NCBI GenBank assembly: GCA_013076295.1 | Contig: RQOL01000833.1 | Coordinates: 1 to 64,000, forward strand | Length of the DNA: 64,000 nt | Source of the DNA: Sanderia malayensis | Lineage: Eukaryota > Cnidaria > Scyphozoa > Semaeostomeae > Pelagiidae | Direction: 5' to 3' | Shown here: positions 1-11,580 of the stretch, one piece after another | How the letters are laid out: every line of letters begins with the position of its first letter | Numbering within the stretch: position 1 is the stretch's first letter | Program-made: the position numbers and the translations under genes | Notes under the pieces: generated by a model | Told to the model about the DNA's origin: nothing | What the model saw: only the letters and a program-made list of their open reading frames with translations | Databases searched by the model: none

Positions 1-1148
1 ATGAAAGTTTTGAGAAGTTACTATCGGGTAATATTTGGCAATATTTCTAACAATGCTTTTTTATGCCTTTAATTGGTGTGTGGTATCAAAATATACATGG
101 TCAATGATATAAAGATACCTGGGCTTGTTTTCTTCAATACGCCATATGTTTTTCTTCCAGACCAAGTCTGATAATATTTGACGCTACTGGAAACAAAGTG
201 AAGTATGGCACTTTTCATTGACTATGAAATTTTCAGGAAGACGTGACTGTTTATAACTTCTCTAATCCCCATCCATTGGTTGTCATTGACTATCTCGCTT
301 GCCCATTGTTTGAAATTAAATTATAAATTGAAGTGCTGCATTTATTATTTATTGAGAATATTATTGGCTAACCATTATTCTCTTCTCACCAGGTGAGAGT
401 TGAGCAATGGAAATAACTGAGGTAAAAGCGTGGTTGCTATGGCAAGACTTGAGAATGTGCACAAAGAAATTTTCCGCAAGACTGCACTTTGTTATTTTGC
501 AAAATCAAAGCAAAAGTTGACGCGTTTGCTGTCTTGTTATTTGTTTATGAAGCCCAAAATTACGTTTGGATTTTTTTTCAGAAGAGATGGTATTATGGTT
601 TGATTTCAGTTCTTAATTATGCTTAATTATATATTTGTTGAACTACTGGCGTAGGGGCCCCGCCTTTGCAAATTTTACTTTTTACAAATGCATGATGCAT
701 GCTCTTTTATACATTAAAAAAACCGTCCATCATTCAACGTGTCATTTTGCAAGCCGGTTGTATTTCAGTGCCCTGCCCCCACTTTTTAGAACACCCCTAC
801 ACCCCTGTTTGTATAACTAAATATAGCATGTCTACCTTCTCGCCTTTAATATAGTTTTTAGCTGTTGGTCTTAAACTAAGTTTACTTTAACTATGTAGTT
901 TCAATAGTGTTGGAAATATTGCACCTATATATTTTGCAGCAGTTGTAATTTATTCTGAAAACGCGCATAAACCCCGCACAAACATTTTATGCGAGTGGCA
1001 GAGCCGAAAATTACACAAAAAAGACAATGGTAATTGATTTCATTTCAAGGACAACATTGAAAACAAAAAAAACCAATGCCAAAATTACATTCTTATATAA
1101 TGTGGCTTTATAATAACACATAAACATTATTGTGTATATATTACCATT
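1..1148. other. AT-rich DNA, no gene seen
   Basis: There is no open frame longer than about 60 codons with a recognisable product, and no RNA gene or repeat boundary that I could identify. The stretch is AT-rich and ends at the CTAG target duplication of the gypsy element that starts at 1153. Confidence 0.6.
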
Positions 1149-1152
1149 CTAG

Positions 1153-1681
1153 TGTTGCGAAAGAACAAAAGCAACAATGCTTGCAACTATAGTAACAATT
1201 AACCATAGTAACAATTGACCTTTGATTTTTATATATTCCTAATTTCGTAATCTCTTTTAGTTGAACTTTGATTTTATATTTCCTAATTTTTAACTCATCA
1301 GTGACTTGACTTATTTTGATTGGTAGAACTTAACCTTTAAACAATATTATTCCTTTTTTGGTAATTGTAGACACGTATCACAAGTATCGGTATATAAACT
1401 TCTTCTCATTGATTTTTAGTTAGTTGAATTTGGAGTTGAATGTGTAGTTGAATTTTTAGCTGGTAATTGTAATATAAAACTGTTGTTGAGTGACCGCGTC
1501 ACGAGTATCGAAGCGGAATAACGATTGAATTTGAATTAAAGATTGACGAAAAAGAACCGAAGCACGAAAGACTCTTCTGTCGAAAAAGTAACTGTGAGTT
1601 TGCTGTAATGTTAATAATCTGTTTCTGTTGAGCCTTCGTCGTTGAACCCACTTGTAAAACCCCCTTGCAAGTTGTTTTACA
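1153..1681 (+). repeat. 5' LTR of the gypsy element
   Basis: This 529 bp LTR is nearly identical to 15562-16089. It starts TGTTGCG and ends TTTTACA. A candidate primer-binding site beginning TGGTGGCCAG lies 2-3 bases downstream of its end; I could not assign it to a tRNA with certainty. Confidence 0.9.
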
Positions 1682-1893
1682 TTGGTGGCCAGTGTGGGTC
1701 GTCAAAAAGAGAAAAGAGAAATATAACTGTTCCTAAATTCTCTTGCTGTTGATACAATTCAAAAGAACATTGAATTTTGCTGCTATTGGTATTATTTTAA
1801 AGTATTTAACGTATTGTCTAATTGGGGAATCATTTTCGCCACGTCGAGCCAGCTACTGTTTCATTTCTTGCCTTATTTCGTAACCTTATCGCC

Positions 1894-2349
1894 ATGGAAG
1901 CCCAGTTTAATAATATTGAAAGTCGCTTGACCGCAATGCAAGCTGCCATCGACGGGCAACCCTCTGCTCCGACCGGGTTATTTCAGTCGCGCCAATTTCA
2001 AGGCCTTCCACGCGAAGATGTTAATGACTGGTTGTCACGGTTCGAAGCACTATCCCGTTTTAATAATTGGACGGAAAGAAAGCGATTCAGTGCCCTCACT
2101 CTTTCGTTAGAAGGTGCCGCTAAAGCGTGGTACGATTCGCAAACCGGGGAAAGTGTCGCAAACTTTGAAGATCTTTCCACAGCCTTAAAAACGAGATTTG
2201 GCCCACCAACCTTAGAATTTTTGTTTAGACAAGAACTGTATTCTCGAAAACAAGGTCAGAACGAGCCACTTTCGGCTTATACAGAAGATATAAGTCGCAA
2301 GGGACAACGAATTGGTTTGTCAGACATAGAGAAGATGAACATTTTTGAT
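1894..2349 (+). pseudogene. Gypsy Gag, N-terminal part, truncated by insertion
   Basis: The frame reads as a retrotransposon Gag capsid domain. It opens with a short coiled-coil-like segment after MEAQFNNIES, then the typical W-x-x-R-F-E stretch (DWLSRFEALSRFNNW) and the FxxLxxxLxxRFGPP motif. I take ATG 1894 as the start because MEAQFNN is the usual Gag opening; an in-frame ATG at 1822 is also possible. The frame runs into foreign DNA at about 2350, and the matching Gag sequence resumes near 10806. The Gag is therefore split in two by the composite insertion. Gag would form the cytoplasmic virus-like particle of the element. Confidence 0.8.
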
Positions 2350-2912
2350 TCGCGGAACGAGGAACGAGTTAACACGAATCTATGGGAGAGGTAGAGTGGA
2401 CAAGTTTGCATTGTACTTTTGGCGTTTCAGTCCATTGTTCTCCATTGTTGCCTCGTTTGCCACCAACGACAAAACTTCACAGCGTCCTCACTGATCTGAA
2501 ACAAAAGACTGGATCGAGCATCTCATTGTTCTGAAACGTAGAATTTTGAAGTCCGCAGTTTTTGAATCTTAGTGGGTACGAGCAACATGGCGGCGATAAA
2601 AAATTAAAGGAGAACCGACACGCCAAAATAATTTTGCCTAAATCGGGAGAAACAATGCCATAGATTTTAAATATCAACTTCGTTTTTCCAAAAAATCATT
2701 CATTTTCGAGTTACAGCCCTTCCAAAAACTCGGAAACTGCCGATTATTTTGCAACTCTCGTCACCCTTTCGGTAACGATTTTACTGACGTCACAAATACC
2801 ATGTTGAAATCAACGTGAGGCAATAACACAGTGAATCATGCCCGGGGAAGGGATGAAAACTTCCTATTGAAATGATACCTGGGTTGTTATTTATCAGTTA
2901 AACATTGCAAAA

Positions 2913-3152
2913 ATGGTTGTATGTGCTGCCTATATCTCGTTTTCTTCTTACAAAATTGTTTGCAAACGATGCGTAGAGAAAATGCGTTTAGTAAACATTG
3001 GGCCTACCAAAGCTTCCAGGCAGTGGCAGTGCGAAAGTCACTTCAAGGAAACATGTTTCCAAAGAAATCCTCACTTGATGAAGGTGACAGACAAGACAGG
3101 AGTGAAATTCAAGCTTGCATTGAAGCCATATCTTCTCCTTAGAACGCCGTAG
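2913..3152 (+). pseudogene. THAP-type zinc-finger remnant
   Basis: A 79-codon frame shows the C-terminal half of a THAP DNA-binding domain. The PTKASR stretch is followed by C-x-S-H-F (CESHF), then FQRNP and a LALKP tail in the place of the usual AVPT-type end. The upstream part has CAAY near the start but the expected C-x2/4-C spacing is blurred, so the N-terminal half is degenerate. THAP domains are common in Kolobok and P-element transposases, where they bind the transposon ends. Here it sits about 300 bp inside the TTAA-flanked terminus. It could be an exon of a lost transposase. Confidence 0.55.
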
Positions 3153-3168
3153 AGAAAGATATCAAATT

Positions 3169-3531
3169 TTGTATGTATGGAAAGTTCTGGAAAACTTGGT
3201 CCCTAATTCTGGCATACATTACACCATCAATGCCAGACATGGTGGAACCTGCACTGTTCCTATGGTCAAGACAACAGCAACTGCGAGGGTACGGACACTT
3301 ATTCACAATAGCTTCAGTGTCTGTGGTTCACGTTTGTTCAACTGTCTCCCTAAGTCCTTACGTGACCTTACAAACTGTGATCTATCCAAATTCAAAACGA
3401 ATCTGGACAGATTTCTAAGAATGGTCCCAGACGAACCTACTTCTCCAGGTCTAAAGACAATATCTGGATTATCGAACAGTTTGCTGGATCTCCAAGGGCA
3501 CACAAGAAACATCAACTTTGAAATAAATTAA
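3169..3531 (+). pseudogene. LINE reverse-transcriptase C-terminal fragment
   Basis: This 120-codon frame matches the C-terminal tail common to Jockey/CR1/RTE-like LINE polyproteins in marine invertebrates. It has WKVLENLVPN, then SFSVCGSRLFNCLP, a KFKTNLDRFL stretch and PDEPTSPG. Upstream polymerase motifs are absent, as expected for a 5'-truncated LINE copy that landed inside the TTAA-flanked transposon. It ends with a TAA at 3529-3531. There is no function left. Confidence 0.6.
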
Positions 3532-3846
3532 ACTTGATGTTTATAACGGCGGATGATCTCAATCTACCACCGTTCGATTTTAATTGTAAAACTATAGATA
3601 ATAATAACAAAGCCAGATGCCATTCCCATCTCACAGTTGATTTGACTTTTCTTCGCCAAAGAGGAAGTGTCATGCCAGATTTATGACGAGCAATTCAAGA
3701 CAGAATAATGAAAGATTTGGTTCAAAGAAACGGCAAATATACACAAAAACGTCCTGCCAATCTGTATTTGCAATCCTTTCGATGTTAAAATCATCATCTT
3801 CATGATCATTCACCCAATCGTCATCAGACTCACTTGCTGCCATTGT

Positions 3847-4479
3847 AGACAGGGTTTTTTCCCCTGCAATCTAGCAAAGTTGGTAACCTTGGGGTTTTTG
3901 CTTGAAATATACTAAACAGTGGTCAGGGAATATAAATCCAAGATGGGCCTTCAAAAATTTTCACCGGAAGTGGTCGTAATTAAGCCCTAATTAGGGCTAA
4001 TTAAGTCAATTATCAAAGTAGCTATTTTCCAAATTTGAATGGCTTATCTTGTAGAACTAACAATACTGAGCAAAATTGTCTTTTACTGCATTCCGATACA
4101 ACCTATGGATTTGGAGCTAGAGCCATTTAAAGTATTGTGACGTCATCAAAATGGCGCCAATGAAATTTTTCAAATGCATATGAATTCATAATTTTTAAAG
4201 TTCTTTACACCAGGAAATACAAAAAATAACTAATGTATGAAAGTTTATGATCACCACAAACACTTTGCTTCGTTTTTAATTGGGTAAAGAAGCATAAACC
4301 TCATCTCCACAAACAGTAAGTAAACATAAGAAACACTGAAAGTTGTGAAAAGTAATATTGAACCGCGACCCTAAGTCTGGTTATGGCATCCAGTCTGAAC
4401 CATCGCTATCAACGCTTGAGTTGTCATCAAAATATGTATAATTTGCCTCCATTTCTTCTTCACTGATCTCTCAAAAGGC
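3847..4479 (+). repeat. Left arm of a long inverted repeat (about 630 bp)
   Basis: Reading outward to inward, this arm is the reverse complement of 6791 down to 6207 and, after a pogo/Tigger-like insertion, of 5321 down to 5276. The arms match over about 630 bp with only scattered differences. The inner part of this arm is an inverted copy of the 3' exon of the nuclease-like gene at 4480-6265, including the acidic C-terminal codons. Confidence 0.8.
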
Positions 4480-6265
4480 ACTCGACTCGTTTTACATGGC
4501 AGTCTTTCAGATATGAATGTTGTGGTCATTTCAAAAGACACAGACGTTCTCTTGCTGATGCTGCATGCCTTTGCAAAAATCAAGCCAAATGGAGAGTGGT
4601 TCATGAAAATTGACCAAGAGAAGTATGTGAACATAGAGAAAATCGTCACGCATTTTGGAACTGAGCTGGCAACGAAACTTCCCCATTATATTCATACTGT
4701 CATTGGTTGTGGTGCGACACCTAACCCGTATGGAGTAGGCAAAGTCTCTGTGCTGCGCAAATGTATCAAGGATAAACGAGCAATATCACTACTGAATGCG
4801 ACCTTACTGAAATGGCAAGGAAAAAAGAAAAACGCTGTGAAGTTTATTCAAACTATGTGTTACAGTGGAAAAGAGGACGAATTATGGAAACACAAGTTCG
4901 CCTGTACACAAGAAAGAAGACCAAATCTTCGCAAAGCATGCCTGCAGATCCAGACTCTATGAAGCAAAATGTGAAACGTATTCACCATCAAATTTATTAC
5001 TGGTTGAGATTTCAGGATTTAATGATTGAAGAAATACGGTGCATTGAACATGGGTGGAAATTTGATGAAGAAAAATAACTTGTTCCAGTTTGGTTTGAAG
5101 GTTTGTTGATTCAATATTTAACTCTTAAATTCTATATTCACAAAGTTTGTGTAATACACTCAATTTATTGTTTACTTATTTTCAGGTCCGAAAAAACCTG
5201 ATTTCAAGAAAAAAGGTAAAAAAGAGCTGCAGAGAAAGCGCCGTAGAGAAGGAGTCACAGATGAAGAAGCGATGGCCTTTGGAGAAACCACTGAAGAAGA
5301 AATGGAGGCAAATTATACATACAGTGGAATCCCGCTATAACGAACCCCGTTTATAACGAACTTCCCGGTATTACGAACTAAAACTCCTGCCTCTTGGATT
5401 CTGGGAAGTAAATCCTACTGTAAATACTCCCTGTATAACGAACCCTGGATATAACGAACTTTCGTTATTACGAACCAAAATCCCGATCCCCTGACTACAA
5501 ATATCTTCGATAAAACGAATTGTTGAGAAAACTTATCGCGATGGCGTGCGGGGCTAGATACGTAAATATGGTTTTAATCATAATCTAACCGGCTTATTCC
5601 TTTCGCCCAAAATTTGATACGACATCAAAGTATAAAGTATGGATGGCGAAAGTGAAGAAGAATGTGAAGTAATAAAGGAAGAAGTTGTGCAGCCACCAAT
5701 GAAGGGTGAAGTTTTTCAAGCTCTTGATGTGCTTCAAACAGCGAGCCTTTTTGTGCGGAAATAGGGAACGAAATACGAAGAAGATCAATTCCCTTTCGAA
5801 ATTATAAGACGTAGCAACGAGAAACAAAAAGGATCAAAACATATCACTGATTTTTTTGTTTAAAAACAGTGATATGTTGTTCTATTAGATAAAATAGAAA
5901 TAGTAATGAAAAAATTGACATCGTAATGTCCACTTTGCTTTCTGATGTTTCATTGTGAAGCATGTTTAAGCGTTTTTCTCGTTGCAATCTATCAGAACAA
6001 TATCTGTTATCATCCTGTAAATTGTTTTTTGGAACAATATAGTGTGCCACTTAAGCGCGAATACTTGAGGGAGGGTCCAACAGACACTCTGGCCCATTTG
6101 CATTTGAAATTTTTCATAAAAATTTCCCTTCTGTACAACGAGCTCCCGCTATTGCGAACTATTTTCTCGGTCCCTAGAGAGTTCGTCATATCGGGATTTC
6201 ACTGTATTTTGATGACAACTCAAGCGTTGATAGCGATGGTTCAGACTGGATGCCATAACCAGACT
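4480..6265 (+). pseudogene. Decayed nuclease-like (PIN/FEN-type) transposon-associated gene
   Basis: The first exon (about 4480-5100) has a hydrophobic strand ending in DTDV (VVISKDTDVLLL) and, about 70 residues on, a GCGATPNPYGVGK stretch. These correspond to the 'DTDV ... GCDTT-x-x-GxGK' pattern of a PIN/FEN-like protein family that is abundant in cnidarian and other invertebrate repeats. A frame change near 4880 moves into the second frame, which carries a basic segment, then YYWLRFQ and a GW-containing tail, and meets TAA at 5076-5078. A plausible intron (GT at 5101, AG at 5184-5185) leads to a basic then acidic exon whose 3' end is interrupted by the MITE at 5322-6204 and finishes near 6265. 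At least one frameshift, one in-frame stop and one insertion make it a pseudogene. Function in the intact family is unknown to me beyond the nuclease-like fold. Confidence 0.5.
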
Positions 6266-6791
6266 CAGGGTCGCGGTTCAATATTACTTTTTACAACTTT
6301 CAGTGTTTCTTATGTTTACTTACTGTTTGTGGAGATGAGGTTTATGCATCTTTACCCAATTAAAAACAAAGCAAAGTGTTTGTGGTGATCATAAACTTTC
6401 ATACATCAATTATTTTTGTATTTCCTGGTGTGAAGAACTTTAAAAATTATGAATTCAAATGCATTTGAAAAATTTCATTGGCACCATTTTGATGACGTCA
6501 CAATACTTTAAATGGCTCTAGCTCCAAATCCATAGGTTGTATCGGAATGCAGTAAAAGACAATTTTGCTCAGTATTGTTAGTTCTACAAGATAAGCCATT
6601 CAAATTTGGAAAATAGCTACTTTGATAACTGACTTAATTAGCCCTAATTAGGGCTTAATTACGACCACTTCCGGTGAAAATTTTTGAAGTCCCATCTTGG
6701 ATTTATATTCCCTGACCACTGTTTAGTATATTTCAAGCAAAAACCCCAAGGTTACCAACTTTGCCAGATTGCAGGGGAAAAAACCCTGTCT
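5276..6791 (+). repeat. Right arm of the long inverted repeat, interrupted
   Basis: This is the partner of 3847-4479. It is continuous from 6207 to 6791 and resumes at 5276-5321 across the pogo/Tigger-like insertion. Without that insertion the arm is about 630 bp, equal to the left arm. Arms of this size with a gene between them make a fold-back structure. Confidence 0.8.
5322..6204. mobile_element. pogo/Tigger-like MITE (TA target duplication)
   Basis: It begins CAGTGGAATCCCGCTATAACGA and ends with a diverged complement (ATCGGGATTTCACTG), with TA on both sides (5320-5321, 6205-6206). Further partial copies of the terminus (TATAACGAAC) recur near 5350, 5440 and 5455. The 'cagtg-gaaccccgctataacgaa' type terminus is typical of pogo/Tigger elements. 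No transposase frame is present. It disrupts the right arm of the inverted repeat, so it came later than that repeat. Confidence 0.7.
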
Positions 6792-7208
6792 ATTGCTGCC
6801 TCAGGATTTAGCTCAAACATGAAAATGGCTGAATCGCTTCACCCTCGACAATATCCGGGTATTTTAAGTCATGACTTAAGTCTTCAGACATTTCTTATTA
6901 GTTATAAACGTATTTCCTAGCTGGTTAAACACAGAAATGCCTTCTAAAGCAAGAATAAAAATATCAAGTGCCTTTTCCTTGTGTTTTGACCGTTGTAGCC
7001 GAGAAAACATGGTATTTGTGACATCACACGCTCTCGGTGGCTCTCGCTTAAACTCGGTGAAATTCTCGGGATTCTGAAATTCGTATTTCAAATGCCTATA
7101 ACTCGAAATTGAATGACTTTTGGCAAAAACGAAGTTGATATTTGATATCTCCGGCATTGTTTCTCCCGATTTAGGCAAAATTATTTTGGCGTGTCGGTTC
7201 TCCTTTAA

Positions 7209-8235
7209 CTATCGTGCCCAAAAACTCAAATATTAAATACATATCTTTTTAGATTCTCAAATGCATGACAAATACAAATAAAACTTCGGTGGTGCACAAA
7301 GCTTTCCATACAAAGCCACAGTTTATTTCCGTGTTCTGGGTACGACCAATATGGCCGCCAGAAAAAAAAGCGTGCCTCACTTTTTCAACAACAGAAGCTC
7401 GATCCAGTCTTTTGTTTCAGATCAGTGAGCGTCCTTTATTCAAAACAAAACAATTGTTTGATAAACAAAACGTCTTGGCCTCGTTTGGCCATATTTGCCA
7501 TTGTTGATCTATCCTGCTCCTGCGTAGCGTTTCTTTAAAGGGTTGAATTGAAAAAGCACCACTGTTGTGCATTTTGTTGCAATGTCTGCCTTCTTTCGAA
7601 CACAGCAAGTATAAACGTCAAAAGTGTTCTCAGATGGCTGCAATGTCTTTAACAGATCATAGTTTTTAGAAGAAAGAAGTCTATGTAAAGTAATTACAAA
7701 GCTATCTTTCCATGAATCAAATGTTGCTACATACATACATACATACAAATTTATTTTATAAGGAGGTTATTTTACTGGCAGCTAGGCTACTGCTGCTGCT
7801 ACTGCTACTCATCATTGTGAGTGAAGTATTTTAGAACTGCCACACTATGACTTTGTGATTATATTTGTGCTCTTCTATAACAAATGCTCTGTTTAATATT
7901 TTGATGTTAATTTGTTGCCAACAGTACCTTGTTTCAAATGCCTCTTAGGTGGGAACATCAGTCTGCCCTTCCTTTCCTGATAAAGAAGCAACAATAATTT
8001 TGTTCTCCATGTTTTGCAAACCTCGTAATTTCTTATCTCAAATAACTCCCATTTATTTTAGTACCACACTTTATGTGGGAGTAATCGACCAAACTGCAAA
8101 AGTTTTCATTTTTTATATTCAAAAATGTAAAATTATTTCTGCATTTATTTTGGCATCACATTTACTATCAAAATAGTACTTGTTTTTGTGTAATTTTATA
8201 TTAGATGTGTATTTTTCTCTTGGGTTGTATATGTA
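7209..8235. other. Unassigned repeat-rich DNA
   Basis: No convincing coding frame is present. A stretch at 7405-7437 is the inverse of 2494-2526. At 7732-7747 an (ACAT)n run followed by AAATTTATTTTATA looks like the complement of a LINE 3' tail. Short CTG-type repeats occur near 7790. Confidence 0.4.
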
Positions 8236-8237
8236 TA

Positions 8238-8667
8238 CACTTAATGAGCAAAAGTATTGCACCACCTACTCTTTGGTGCCTAATAGAAGGGGGTTTGGAA
8301 TAGCCAGGGGGCTGGAAAAATCCCCAAAACCTAATTAGTGGGGGTTGGAATAAACGGGAGTTGGAAATTTCCCTTAAATTTAATAGACCAGGGGTGTGGG
8401 AAAAATGTTTAAATAGTACAACTTTTACTTTAACTAAAAAGTTTGATGGGATAATAAAAATTTTTGGAATTTCCCCAAAATTTAATAGCCAAGGGGGTTG
8501 AAATAAGAATGTCCTGGCTGGAAAATTTTGGAGAAATTAATTAGCAGGGGGACGTCTATTAGGCACCAAAGAGTACTTCATAATAATGGCAAGTGTCCTA
8601 CAGCCCAATAACAAAATTTGCATTAAAAAGTCATGACGGATTGGTGCATACTTTTGCTCACCCAGTG
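8238..8667. mobile_element. Tc1/mariner-like MITE carrying a second MITE
   Basis: The outer inverted termini CACTTAATGAGCAAAAGTAT and CATACTTTTGCTCACCCAGTG are flanked by TA (8236-8237, 8668-8669), as in Tc1/mariner elements. Inside, 8267-8575 is bounded by TACTCTTTGGTGCCTAATAG and its perfect complement, a different element of about 310 bp nested in the first. No coding capacity is present. Confidence 0.65.
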
Positions 8668-9149
8668 TATTTATCTTGGTTGTTTTAATTAGATACACTT
8701 AACTTTCAAAACCTGTTTCCATAGAATGGTTTTGCTTCTATTGGCTATTTGCATCAACATTATGATTTTTTTACCCATTTGTTTATCCCATACCACTAAA
8801 GATGCTACAATGCGCCCCTGGATTCTTTATTTCCACCCCTCCATATGAAGAAGCTTCCATTTTGAGAGACACGTCCAGTATCAAAGCAACAAGGGACTAT
8901 CAACATTTAGGTTTTGTCTTTCATTGCGGCTTTTGGCTATGATTGTCTCGGCCCCCCTCCATCATAGCCAAAACTTTCTCGGCCTACATTTGCCTAAATT
9001 TGGTCACAAATTCATCATAAAATTGTCATAAAACACATGCTTAATGTTCTGTTTTTGCATACAATTTTTTGCAACAATTTCTTGAAACGAGATGTATCCA
9101 ATCAATATATAATACTTAGTTAAAATAACCAGAAAAGGTAATGAAAATA

Positions 9150-10420
9150 CGACGATACTAAAAAGCGGAACACGCCGGAACATGCCAGAACAAGCCAAGA
9201 ACAGGCTGAACACTCCAAGAACAAGCCAAGAACACGCCAAGAACAGGTCGAAATAATCGTTTAAAAGCCAATAACAATCCATTGCGATCAATAACTAAGG
9301 TAGAAGATGCCATTCTTACCATTTCAGTAACTTTTCTTGAAGTTAGAACATTAATTTTTAACTTTCTTGTCCAACATTTAGGCCGCCATGATAACAACAA
9401 TTCACTTCCATTGTTATTGCAAGCTTTTGTTGTTTTCCACCAATCATGCAAATGGAGATTGCCTTAGACATTTATCACTTCGCCATCAATGTCTGAGGCA
9501 ATCCCCATTTGTTTCCTGACGTGACGTAAAACACTCCTTGACTTCATGAAGTGAAGTGTGTCAATAATCTCTTGTTCGTGTATTTATCTTCTTAAATACT
9601 AGTTCATTTGCAAAAACATATGTTATTATTCCCTTTAACTGCGTTACCAGTACGGTATTTTAGCTAATTAATGTCCACCTTCTTTGCACCACTGATTCCT
9701 ACTAGCAACAGCAATAAGAAAGGTTTGATATTAGCGCACCCCTTATGTATTAATCGAAAGGACTGCTGGGTAGAAGTATGAACTGACATCTTTTACTTTT
9801 TATATCCATAACAACATTTCTAAAACTATGCAAAACATTGTTATTTGTTTAATTAATTAGTTTCAAAATTTCAGGGCTTTCAAATAAGCGTCCCACCTTT
9901 TAAACTCCGCCTTTAATAAGCGCCTGCAAAATATTCTAAAGGTTCTTGTTGAGGGTAATACGGTATGTTAAGCAATGAAGCAATTCGTATTTTTGTCATT
10001 AAAACAAGGGTGTATCGGCCGTTAGCACTCTGGATTATCTTATATCATCAGATCTCTATGCCCTCCAATCGCGGCCACTATTTTGCAACTTGATCCTTCG
10101 AAACCCTGTGACTGAAACCCTGATGATTGGTAGAAAACAACAAAAGCTTAAAATAACAATGGAAGTGAATTGTTGTTATCATGGCGGCCTAAATGTTGGA
10201 CAAGAAAGTTAAAAATTAATGTTCTAACTTCAAGAAAAGTTACTGAAATGGTAAGAATGGCATCCTCTACCTTAGTTATTGATCGCAATGGATTGTTATT
10301 GGCTTTTTAACGATTATTTCGACCTGTTCTTGGCGTGTTCTTGGCTTGTTCTTGGAGTGTTCAGCCTGTTCTTGGCTTGTTCTGGCATGTTCCGGCGTGT
10401 TCCGCTTTTTAGTATCGTCG
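9150..10420. mobile_element. Long-TIR element with 10 bp target duplication (Mutator-like)
   Basis: Left arm 9150-9447 and right arm 10123-10420 are 298 bp each and almost perfect reverse complements. The 10 bp sequence AATGAAAATA flanks the element exactly on both sides (9140-9149 and 10421-10430). A 9-11 bp duplication with TIRs of hundreds of bases is the hallmark of Mutator-like elements. The 675 bp centre has no transposase frame, so this is a non-autonomous copy. Just inside the left arm there is a further small hairpin (about 9448-9510). Confidence 0.75.
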
Positions 10421-10805
10421 AATGAAAATAAATTTTTTACTTATATCTTAATTCAGGTTTTGTCCTGATAATCTTTTCAAAATATTTTTAGAATTGCTGT
10501 TATTTGAATTTTTGTTGTCTCTACATTGTTTCAGTTTCTACTTTTTTCCATGTGTACATTGTCTTCTTTGGGGAGCTTGTAGACTAACGCCCTCATAGGC
10601 CATAGCTATGTAGGCAATTGTCTATGTGGTGAACAATTTTAAGGGCCTCGCTTCAAATCCCCCTATGCTTATTTGCAATGCAATCAACAGCCATCGCATA
10701 AATCCGTTTAAAAGGAACACAGCTGAACGCAAAAAATCCACAAAGACCAAACAAAAGTCAAATTTCCGCGAATCTGCAATATTATTGCTATTTTTATAAG
10801 TAGCC

Positions 10806-11580
10806 TTTCCCAAGAGCTGAAAAACCACGTTGTTCTAAACCAACCTGAAACCTTTGCCTAAGCTGAAAATTTAGCCCGCCTTATGGAGGCCGTTTCGCAA
10901 TCCAAGAAAAGCCCACCAACCGCTATTCAAGAACAACGCATTAAAGAGCTTGAAAGCCAGCCATGTTAACCTTCTTGTTTCTCTTGCTGCCCAAAAGAAA
11001 TCTGTTTCACAGCCTGTTCAAGCGTTGTCAGCATCTAATCTGCCCGCTCCAATTTCACACATTTCTGATCCGGCATTGCAGCCTCAAATTTCGGGGAAGC
11101 CTGACGCCCTCCAAAATTATCTAGTTGCCCAGCAACACGACCAACGTGACTTCGGTGAGGCAATAGCAGCCAACGTCATTGCTGCAATAAATGCAAATTT
11201 CGCTAATCCACAAAAGCAAGAATTTTGCAATGCTGGCAAGCCGTGGCAACAACGTGGAAACTGCGGGGGTCCCGAGGACACAACCTTCGCGCAACTGATG
11301 GGCAACCTATTTGCAATAAATGTCGCAGAGTAGGCCATGTAGCAATAAATTGTCAGGAATCACCGGCCCAATATAATAATTTTGGCCCAACACCTCCTTT
11401 TAATCAAGCATCACAGTCTCGTCCGTTTGGTTCGCAATCACAATTTCAACCACAATCCCAGTTTCGCGAGCGTCTCCCATTTCAACCACAGCAAGGATTT
11501 CAACCCCGACCGCAGATTCAAAATTATTCAGAGCAGCATGATTTAAACAAAACAGGGTCTTCAGCACGTTGGGGACACTG
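10806..11580 (+). pseudogene. Gypsy Gag, C-terminal part with zinc knuckle
   Basis: Gag resumes with LSQELKNHVV, then passes a TAA at about 10858 and continues through Gln/Ser/Pro-rich sequence. A CCHC zinc knuckle, CNKCRRVGHVAINC, lies near 11308-11349 in a different frame from the upstream part. A long Gln/Phe-rich tail follows and ends at TGA 11579-11581. At least two frame changes separate the pieces. In the intact element the knuckle binds the RNA genome during packaging. Confidence 0.75.

Larger units (their letters stand above)
2608..7204 (+). mobile_element. TTAA-flanked DNA transposon, Kolobok-like
   Basis: Both ends carry a perfect inverted terminus (AGGAGAACCGACACGCC at the left, its complement at the right), and similarity continues for roughly 130 bp with scattered changes. 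TTAA lies at 2604-2607 and 7205-7208, the target duplication expected for piggyBac and Kolobok families. The 5' AGG terminus and the THAP-type remnant inside favour Kolobok. Its contents are: THAP remnant (2913-3152), a LINE fragment (3169-3531), a large inverted repeat (3847-4479 against 5276-6791) and a decayed nuclease-like gene. No intact transposase is visible, so the copy cannot move on its own. Confidence 0.7.
2350..10805. mobile_element. Composite insertion inside gypsy gag (nested DNA transposons)
   Basis: This foreign block interrupts gag between the LSDIEKMNIF and LSQELKNHVV coding stretches. It contains a TTAA-flanked element (2608-7204), a pogo/Tigger-like MITE, a Tc1/mariner-like MITE pair, a long-TIR element with a 10 bp duplication (9150-10420), LINE debris and unassigned AT-rich DNA. 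The outer junctions are not sharp. Both sides show an ATTTTT string near the break, and an 11 bp inverted match (GATTCGCGGAA) occurs near 2347 and 10778. I read the latter as only a possible terminal repeat. Near 2500 and 7410 an extra inverted match of about 33 bp lies outside the TTAA element, so the history is complex. Confidence 0.6.

Noticed and set aside
2340..10790. 11 bp inverted match (GATTCGCGGAA) as the terminal repeat of one large transposon covering the whole insertion
   Set aside because: The match is short, no target duplication fits exactly, and the inner elements have their own clear ends. Kept only as a possibility in the composite entry.
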